Below, piece after piece: positions 6,136-11,469 of a stretch of 11,469 nucleotides of DNA; position 1 is the stretch's first letter; the number at the start of each line of letters is the position of its first letter. The notes beneath the pieces are model-generated. The model did not search any database. It saw nothing but the letters and a program-made list of their open reading frames with translations, and was not told the DNA's origin. The stretch covers positions 1-11,469 of the forward strand of contig SXSX01000016.1 in NCBI GenBank assembly GCA_005793295.1, read 5' to 3'. Origin of the DNA: Burkholderiales bacterium (GTDB lineage: Bacteria; Pseudomonadota; Gammaproteobacteria; Burkholderiales; Burkholderiaceae_C). The position numbers were made by a program, and so were the translations under genes.

Positions 6136-8469
6136 ATGAACATTGTTTGCATTGGTGGCGGTCCGGCGGGTTTGTATTTTGCGCTGCTGATGAAGCAAAA
6201 CAACCCTGCCCACGAGATCACGGTGGTCGAACGCAACAAGCCCTATGACACGTTTGGCTGGGGAGTGGTTTTCTCTGACGCTACCATGGACAACATGCGC
6301 ATTTGGGATCCCGAAACTGCAGCAGATATTGAAGTGGCCTTTAACCACTGGGATGACATCGAACTGGGATTCAAAGGCAAAACGATTCGCTCTGGTGGCC
6401 ACGGCTTTGTAGGCATTGGCCGCAAAAAATTACTCAACATCTTGCAGCGCCGCTGCGAAGCCTTGGATGTCAAATTGGAGTTTGAGGTCGATGCCGATTC
6501 GGATTTGCAGTATCCGGACGCAGACTTGGTGATTGCCAGCGATGGGATTAACTCGCGTATTCGCTCCAACTACGAAGCCATCTTTAAACCCGATGTCGTT
6601 ACCCGGCCGAACCGCTTCATTTGGCTTGGGACCCACAAACTCTACGATGCTTTTACTTTCCTGTTTGAGAAAACCGAACACGGCTGGTTTCAAGCCCATA
6701 TTTACAAGTTCGATGACACTACCACCACCTTTATCGTGGAGTGCCCAGAGCACGTTTGGTTAGCCCATGGCTTAGACCAAGCCGACCAAGACCAGTCTAT
6801 CGCATTTTGCGAAAAAATCTTTGCGAGTAATTTGCAAGGTGCGAAGTTGATGACCAACTCGCGCCACTTGCGGGGCTCGGCATGGCTCAATTTTCAGCGC
6901 GTCAAATGCGAACAATGGTCCCACTTCAATGGGCGCAGCCACGTGGTGTTGATGGGAGACGCAGTTCACACCGCCCACTTTGCGATTGGCTCAGGCACCA
7001 AATTGGCGATTGAAGATGCGATTGAACTCACGCGCCAGTTCAAAGAGATTGGTGATTCCCCAGAAAATATTCCCTTGGTTTTAGAGCGCTACCAAGCCTT
7101 GCGCCATGTCGATGTGTTGCGTTTGCAAAATGCGGCCTGGAACGCCATGGAATGGTTTGAGGTGTGTGGAGAGCGCTATTGCGACCAGCTCGAAGCGCCA
7201 CAGTTCATGTATTCCATGTTGACACGCAGCCAACGCATTAGCCATGAAAATTTACGGCTTCGGGATGCGAAGTGGCTGGCTGACTTTGAATCTTGGTTTG
7301 CGACAAATGCAGGACAAGCGCCTGCCACTGGACAAAGCGCACCGCCACCGATGTTTACGCCGTATACGGTACGCGGACTGACCCTCAAAAATCGCGTTGT
7401 CGTCTCGCCGATGGCGCAGTACTCCGCCGTGGATGGCGTTGTGGGGGACTACCACTTGGTTCACCTCGGCGCTCGCGCGATGGGAGGCGCAGCGATGGTG
7501 TTTGCGGAGATGACTTGCGTGAGCGCCCACGGGCGAATTACCCCGGGCTGTCCTGGGATGTACGCCCCAGAGCACACCGCAGCATGGAAGCGCATTGTCG
7601 ATTGGGTGCATACCCAAAGCGACGCTAAATTTGCAATGCAAATAGGTCACGCCGGTGCCAAAGCGTCAACCCGCTTGGCATGGGAGGGCATCGACAAGCC
7701 GCTCGAATCGGGCAACTGGCCTTTGGTTTCTGCCTCAGAGCAACAGTACTTGCCCGGAGTAAGTCATATTGCAAAAGCCATGACGCGGTCTGAGATGGAC
7801 ACGGTTTGCCAAGAGTTTGTTGCCAGCACACACGCTGCAGCCCTTGCCGGCGTGGACTGGCTGGAACTGCACTGCGCCCACGGTTATTTGCTATCGAGTT
7901 TTATTTCGCCGTTGACCAATCAGCGCACTGATGCCTACGGTGGAAGCTTAGACAACCGCTTGCGCTTTCCGCTGGAAGTCTTTGCAGCGGTTCGGGCGGC
8001 CTGGCCCAGCGAGCGCCCGATGTCTGTTCGGATTTCAGCGAACGATTGGGTCGAAGGCGGTATCACTCCATCCGATGCGGTGGCGATTGCCAGTGCTTTC
8101 AAAAAGGCGGGGGCCGACATGATCGACTGCTCCTCGGGGCAAGTCAGTAAAAAAGAGAAACCGGTTTTTGGGCGCATGTTCCAAACCCCGTTTGCCGATC
8201 GCATTCGCCAAGAGGCCGGGATTGCGACGATTGCAGTGGGCGCCATCAGCGAGGCGGACCATGTCAACAGCATTATTTCTGCTGGCCGTGCGGATTTGTG
8301 CGCAGTCGCTCGCCCCCATTTGGCTAATCCTGCGTGGACATTGACCGAGGCCGCAAAAATTGGGTATACCCCCATCGCTTGGCCCAAGCAGTACATCTCA
8401 GGAAAACCACAAATGGAATCGTTATTCCAACGCGAAAAAGCGCAAGCTGCTCTCGCAGCACAAAGTTAA
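6136..8469 (+). CDS. abmA: 2-aminobenzoyl-CoA monooxygenase/reductase-type fusion (bifunctional salicylyl-CoA 5-hydroxylase/oxidoreductase)
   Basis: Two-domain flavoenzyme of 777 residues. The N-terminal half (about 1-390) is an FAD aromatic hydroxylase: the dinucleotide fold GGGPAG at residues 7-12 and the second FAD motif MGDAVH around Asp275. A Pro/Ala/Gly-rich linker leads to an Old Yellow Enzyme-type FMN domain (about 406-760) with SPMAQYS, the substrate-binding pair His579/His582 followed by Tyr584 (HCAHGYL), and ISPLTNQRTDAYGGS. In Azoarcus evansii this fusion hydroxylates the 2-aminobenzoyl-CoA ring at C5 and then reduces it. Salicylyl-CoA hydroxylases without the second domain also exist, so the substrate could be a related aromatic thioester. 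The ATG at 6136 is preferred over an in-frame TTG at 6124 because MNIVCIGGGPAG starts the flavin fold as in homologues. It is the first gene of the operon, with marR four bases after it. The family is firm, the exact substrate less so. Confidence 0.88.
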   Translation: MNIVCIGGGPAGLYFALLMKQNNPAHEITVVERNKPYDTFGWGVVFSDATMDNMRIWDPETAADIEVAFNHWDDIELGFKGKTIRSGGHGFVGIGRKKLLNILQRRCEALDVKLEFEVDADSDLQYPDADLVIASDGINSRIRSNYEAIFKPDVVTRPNRFIWLGTHKLYDAFTFLFEKTEHGWFQAHIYKFDDTTTTFIVECPEHVWLAHGLDQADQDQSIAFCEKIFASNLQGAKLMTNSRHLRGSAWLNFQRVKCEQWSHFNGRSHVVLMGDAVHTAHFAIGSGTKLAIEDAIELTRQFKEIGDSPENIPLVLERYQALRHVDVLRLQNAAWNAMEWFEVCGERYCDQLEAPQFMYSMLTRSQRISHENLRLRDAKWLADFESWFATNAGQAPATGQSAPPPMFTPYTVRGLTLKNRVVVSPMAQYSAVDGVVGDYHLVHLGARAMGGAAMVFAEMTCVSAHGRITPGCPGMYAPEHTAAWKRIVDWVHTQSDAKFAMQIGHAGAKASTRLAWEGIDKPLESGNWPLVSASEQQYLPGVSHIAKAMTRSEMDTVCQEFVASTHAAALAGVDWLELHCAHGYLLSSFISPLTNQRTDAYGGSLDNRLRFPLEVFAAVRAAWPSERPMSVRISANDWVEGGITPSDAVAIASAFKKAGADMIDCSSGQVSKKEKPVFGRMFQTPFADRIRQEAGIATIAVGAISEADHVNSIISAGRADLCAVARPHLANPAWTLTEAAKIGYTPIAWPKQYISGKPQMESLFQREKAQAALAAQS

Positions 8470-8473
8470 AGCC

Positions 8474-9007
8474 ATGCGCATTGACCAAAGCAGAAACCTC
8501 CTAAACCAAGCCGACGAGCTAGGGCACGAAGCCCGCTCCGACCTTGGTGACCATGCAGCGCTCAAACTCTGGTTGCGCATGCTAGCTTGTAGCACCCAAA
8601 TTGAAGATGAAATTCGCAAGCGCTTGCGTTTGCGGTTTGATATTTCATTGCCCCGTTTTGACTACATGGCGCAGCTGTACCGCCAACCTGAAGGGCTCAA
8701 AATGAGCGAGCTTTCGCGCTTTTTGATGGTGACGGGCGGCAACGTCACCGGAGTCACCGATGAGCTCGTTCGCGAAGGCATGGTGACACGAACCAACAGT
8801 GCCAGCGACAGGCGCTCGTGGATCGTGAGCCTAACGGCTCAGGGACACGCTACTTTCAAAGCGATGGCTCAAGAACACGAACAATGGATCTTGGAATTTT
8901 TCTCTGGCATGGATGCCAGTACCGTCCAAACCCTTTACAACCAGTTGGGCAAGCTGCGTGTTCAATTGGTAAGGCAACAAGAACCGCAAACCAAGGACCG
9001 CCCATGA
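8474..9007 (+). CDS. MarR-family transcriptional regulator
   Basis: A 177-residue DNA-binding protein with a winged helix-turn-helix. The recognition-helix segment TGGNVTGVTDELVREGMV lies at about residues 87-104, and the wing carries the family's DRRSW at 112-116 (usual pattern D-x-R). Flanking helices are suited to dimerisation. The frame is open upstream to 8360, but that stretch overlaps the preceding gene; ATG 8474, four bases after that gene's stop, gives a normal MarR length. Its stop overlaps the next start (ATGA at 9004-9007), suggesting translational coupling. By context it probably represses this operon, and hence itself, by binding the palindrome at 6089-6102, with release by an aromatic CoA ester. 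The family call is firm; target and ligand are inferred. Confidence 0.9.
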   Translation: MRIDQSRNLLNQADELGHEARSDLGDHAALKLWLRMLACSTQIEDEIRKRLRLRFDISLPRFDYMAQLYRQPEGLKMSELSRFLMVTGGNVTGVTDELVREGMVTRTNSASDRRSWIVSLTAQGHATFKAMAQEHEQWILEFFSGMDASTVQTLYNQLGKLRVQLVRQQEPQTKDRP

Positions 9008-9882
9008 GCGCACCTGTTAAAAGCCCCGCTGCAGTCAAGAACTTACACCCTGCCTTGGCTGCAGGTAACCAGCATATGCTCGCCCCTTACGCGGCACAGC
9101 ATTTTCTTTGGTCCTGTCAGGACGGTGTGGGAAACATCACACTGAACCGGCCTGAGCGAAAAAACCCGCTGACGTTTGATTCCTATGTAGAACTACGCGA
9201 CCTGTTTGGTCGTTTGAAATATGCCAAAGACGTCCACGCCATTGTCATCAGCGGCGCGTGTGATAACTTTTGTTCGGGCGGCGATGTCCATGAAATTATT
9301 GGTCCGCTGATTCATTTATCCGCCCCTGAATTGTTGATGTTTACCCGCATGACGGGAGACCTTGTCAAAGCGATGCGCGGTTGCCCTCAACCCATCATTG
9401 CCGCAGTCGATGGCGTGTGCGCGGGCGCTGGGGCCATCATGGCGATGGCGTCTGATATGCGTTTGGGAACGGTTCGTAGCAAAACTGCATTCTTGTTTAA
9501 CCGCGTGGGGTTGGCAGGCTGCGATATGGGCGCATGCGCTATTTTGCCGCGCATCATTGGCCAAGGCCGGGCCAGCGAATGGCTTTTCACAGGCCGATCG
9601 ATTGGCGGTGAAGAAGCCGAACGCAGTGGGTTTTTCAACCGCTTGTGTGAGCCCGCCGCGCTTGCGGCGGCCGCGCAACAGTTAGCCCATGAACTAGCCT
9701 CTGGCCCTACGTTTGCAAACGGCATCACCAAAACCATGCTGCACCAAGAGTGGTCTATGTCTATCGACCAAGCGATAGAGGCCGAGGCCCAAGCGCAAGC
9801 CATTTGCATGTTGACCCAAGACTACCAACGGGCGTATGAAGCTTTTGTTGTGAAGCAGCGTCCTGTGTTTCAGGGTAACTAA
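9004..9882 (+). CDS. Crotonase-family enzyme (enoyl-CoA hydratase/isomerase fold), possible ring-opening hydrolase
   Basis: 292-residue crotonase-fold protein acting on a CoA thioester. The oxyanion-hole segments are FCSGGDV (89-95) and GVCAGAGA (137-144). Aligned by eye with classical hydratase, the two catalytic glutamates are replaced: Ile145 at the first position and about Arg167 at the second. Instead there is Asp174 in LAGCDMGA, near the place where MenB and dienoyl-CoA isomerase keep an aspartate, and FCSGGD is typical of the MenB/BadI branch. Simple hydratase activity is therefore doubtful; a C-C bond reaction such as opening of the cyclic beta-oxoacyl-CoA from the fusion enzyme, or an isomerisation, is plausible. 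The start at ATG 9004 overlaps marR by four bases; an upstream extension of the frame to 8818 lies wholly within marR and is rejected. The fold is firm, the reaction open. Confidence 0.85.
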   Translation: MSAPVKSPAAVKNLHPALAAGNQHMLAPYAAQHFLWSCQDGVGNITLNRPERKNPLTFDSYVELRDLFGRLKYAKDVHAIVISGACDNFCSGGDVHEIIGPLIHLSAPELLMFTRMTGDLVKAMRGCPQPIIAAVDGVCAGAGAIMAMASDMRLGTVRSKTAFLFNRVGLAGCDMGACAILPRIIGQGRASEWLFTGRSIGGEEAERSGFFNRLCEPAALAAAAQQLAHELASGPTFANGITKTMLHQEWSMSIDQAIEAEAQAQAICMLTQDYQRAYEAFVVKQRPVFQGN

Positions 9883-9894
9883 ACAAGGCATGCC

Positions 9895-11058
9895 ATGAGC
9901 GACACCCGATACCTGGATTGGCCCTTTTTTAATCCGCAACACGTGCAGCTTGCGCGGGATCTTGATCAATGGGCCTGCGCCCATATTTCCCAAACCCATA
10001 GCCATGATGTCGATGCAGAGTGCAAAGCGTTGGTAAAGAGTTTGGGACAAGCGGGTTGGTTGACATACGCCATCGCAGGCCTGGCCCATGGTGCAGCCTC
10101 AAACGTCATGGACACACGCAGTATTTGCATCATCCGTGAAACACTCGCTCGGCACTCCGGCTTAGCGGACTTTGCATTTGCTATGCAGGGCTTGGGCTCA
10201 GGCGCAATTAGTTTGGCGGGAAGCCCTGAGCAACAAGAGCGCTACCTCGCCAAGGTAGCCAAAGGCGAGGCTATTGCGGCCTTTGCTTTAAGCGAACCGG
10301 ATGCCGGCTCCGACGTGGCAGCGATGCAATGCAGCGCCAAAGTAGAAGACGGTTATGCGGTTCTCAACGGCTGTAAAACCTGGATTTCTAACGGAGGCAT
10401 TGCTGATTTTTACGTTGTTTTTTCCCGCAGCGGCGAAGCACCAGGTGCCCGTGGAATCAGCGCGTTTATTGTGGATGCCGATACGCCGGGCTTGTCGATT
10501 GCACAGCGCATTGAAGTGATTGCGCCCCACCCTTTAGCCACCTTGCGTTTTAAGGAGTGCCGCGTTCCTTTGAGTCAACGCATTGGCGCTCCCGGCGAAG
10601 GTTTTAAAGTGGCCATGCGGACCTTGGACGTGTTTCGAACCTCGGTTGCCGCAGCCTCCTTGGGCTTTGCACGAAGAGCGTTTGACGAAGCGTTGCAGCG
10701 GGCAACCAGCCGCAAGATGTTCAACCAAACCTTGGCTGACTTTCAATTGACGCAAGCCAAATTAGCGCAGATGGCAACCACCATTGATGCCAGCGCGTTG
10801 TTGACTTACCGCGCTGCGTGGTTACGCGACCAAGGTCAATCCGTCACCAAAGAAGCAGCCATGGCCAAGATGACTGCGACCGAAGGCGCCCAACAGGTGA
10901 TTGATGCAGCCGTTCAAATTTGGGGTGGCATGGGCGTCGTGAGCGGTCACATCGTAGAGCGCTTGTACCGCGAAATTAGATCGCTTCGAATTTACGAAGG
11001 GGCCACCGAAGTCCAGCAGCTCATCATCGCCCGTGAACTTTTAAAAGACGCGCTATGA
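9895..11058 (+). CDS. Acyl-CoA dehydrogenase family protein
   Basis: 387-residue FAD flavoprotein of the short/medium-chain acyl-CoA dehydrogenase type, which makes an alpha,beta double bond in an acyl-CoA and passes electrons to ETF. The family signature ALSEPDAGSD lies at 131-140, and the flavin-contacting WISN at 163-166. The C-terminal LRIYEGATEVQQ carries the presumed catalytic base Glu368, at the position used by medium-chain enzymes. Length and both signature regions are complete. An AAGG six bases before the ATG serves as ribosome binding site; an ATG at 9890 is out of frame. It lies 12 bases after the crotonase gene and overlaps the CoA ligase by ATGA. Here it probably oxidises a ring-derived or ring-opened acyl-CoA. 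The substrate is not readable from sequence. Confidence 0.93.
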   Translation: MSDTRYLDWPFFNPQHVQLARDLDQWACAHISQTHSHDVDAECKALVKSLGQAGWLTYAIAGLAHGAASNVMDTRSICIIRETLARHSGLADFAFAMQGLGSGAISLAGSPEQQERYLAKVAKGEAIAAFALSEPDAGSDVAAMQCSAKVEDGYAVLNGCKTWISNGGIADFYVVFSRSGEAPGARGISAFIVDADTPGLSIAQRIEVIAPHPLATLRFKECRVPLSQRIGAPGEGFKVAMRTLDVFRTSVAAASLGFARRAFDEALQRATSRKMFNQTLADFQLTQAKLAQMATTIDASALLTYRAAWLRDQGQSVTKEAAMAKMTATEGAQQVIDAAVQIWGGMGVVSGHIVERLYREIRSLRIYEGATEVQQLIIARELLKDAL

Positions 11059-11469
11059 CCACCGCCCACACCGACCACTTCGCACGCAACCACTTGCCGC
11101 CGAGCGATCAGCAACCGGTGTATCTGTTTGATTTGCCAGAGTTGCAATTTCCTGAACAGTTGAACTGTGCGACCGAATTATTGGATCGTCATATCGACAA
11201 TGGGCAAGGCGATCGCTTGTGTATTCGTTCTCCCCAAGTTAGCTGGACGTACGCCGATCTTTTTGACAAAGCCAACCGCATCGCCAACGTGCTGGTTGAT
11301 TCCATGGGTGTCGTCCCCGGCAACCGCGTGTTGTTACACGGACCCAATAATCCGATGATGGTGGCCTGCTGGTTTGCCATCGTGAAGGTCGGGGCGATTG
11401 CAGTCGCCACCATGCCGATGCTGCGTGCCAAAGAACTCAAAGCCGTGATAGACAAGGCGGAGATTTGTC
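11055..11469 (+). CDS. abmG: 2-aminobenzoate/benzoate-type CoA ligase, N-terminal part
   Basis: Start of an AMP-forming acyl-CoA synthetase that activates an aromatic acid with ATP and CoA; it should be the first enzyme of the pathway. The frame is open from ATG 11055 to the window end, giving 138 of roughly 540 residues. The N-terminus is of the 2-aminobenzoate-CoA ligase type: FARNHLPP, then LFDLPELQFPEQLNCATELLDR starting at about residue 24, then WTYADLFDKANRIANVL and PGNRVLLHGPNNPMM. The ATP-binding loop and adenylation motifs lie beyond the window. Its ATG overlaps the dehydrogenase stop (ATGA), so translation is probably coupled. The ligase family is clear; preference for anthranilate over benzoate or salicylate is inferred from resemblance and from the linked monooxygenase/reductase. 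Confidence 0.85.
   Translation, partial: MTTAHTDHFARNHLPPSDQQPVYLFDLPELQFPEQLNCATELLDRHIDNGQGDRLCIRSPQVSWTYADLFDKANRIANVLVDSMGVVPGNRVLLHGPNNPMMVACWFAIVKVGAIAVATMPMLRAKELKAVIDKAEIC

Noticed and set aside
8360..8473. 38-residue N-terminal extension of the MarR regulator
   Set aside because: It overlaps the coding end of the monooxygenase/reductase, and the ATG at 8474 gives the usual MarR length and spacing.
8818..9003. 62-residue N-terminal extension of the crotonase gene
   Set aside because: It lies entirely within marR in another frame, shows no resemblance to crotonase N-termini, and the ATG at 9004 forms a standard ATGA overlap.
1..11469. CRISPR arrays, tRNA or rRNA genes, insertion sequences, phage or defence genes
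   Set aside because: No regularly spaced repeats, cloverleaf sequences, transposase motifs or terminal repeats were seen; nearly all the sequence is accounted for by metabolic genes.

Overview
The window looks like chromosomal DNA of a betaproteobacterium in the order Burkholderiales, probably of the Comamonadaceae type. This rests on the protein sequences (PurL, Map, GlnD and Fhs of beta-proteobacterial character), a moderate-to-high G+C content, and a downstream catabolic operon of a kind known from Azoarcus, Bordetella and Cupriavidus relatives. The genus cannot be fixed by eye.

Left half (1-6013), housekeeping genes. The 5' end of purL (purine synthesis) runs leftward and stops at a TGA beside the window edge. 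A 112-base divergent spacer separates it from map (methionine aminopeptidase), which is followed 29 bases later by glnD (PII uridylyltransferase, nitrogen sensing). A short spacer with two inverted repeats leads to fhs (formate-tetrahydrofolate ligase), which has a GTG start and a clear ribosome binding site.

Right half (6014-11469), a catabolic operon. After a spacer with GGTG/CACC hairpins comes a sigma-70-like promoter whose -10 region is overlapped by a 14-base inverted repeat (GTTTA-N4-TAAAC). The operon then reads: a two-domain flavin monooxygenase/Old Yellow Enzyme fusion (2-aminobenzoyl-CoA monooxygenase/reductase type, often annotated as bifunctional salicylyl-CoA 5-hydroxylase/oxidoreductase), a MarR regulator, a crotonase-family enzyme, an acyl-CoA dehydrogenase, and the start of a 2-aminobenzoate/benzoate-type CoA ligase that runs off the window. 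Genes are 4 bases apart, overlap by ATGA, or are 12 bases apart, so they are almost certainly co-transcribed.

Together the right half fits the aerobic 'hybrid' route for anthranilate or a close analogue. The ligase makes the CoA thioester, the fusion enzyme hydroxylates and reduces the ring, and the crotonase and dehydrogenase carry out ring opening and beta-oxidation-like steps. The MarR protein probably represses the operon until an aromatic CoA thioester binds. The points most worth checking are the crotonase, which lacks both hydratase glutamates but keeps a MenB/BadI-like aspartate; the candidate MarR operator; the in-frame TGA in purL; and the adjacency of fhs to an anthranilate operon.
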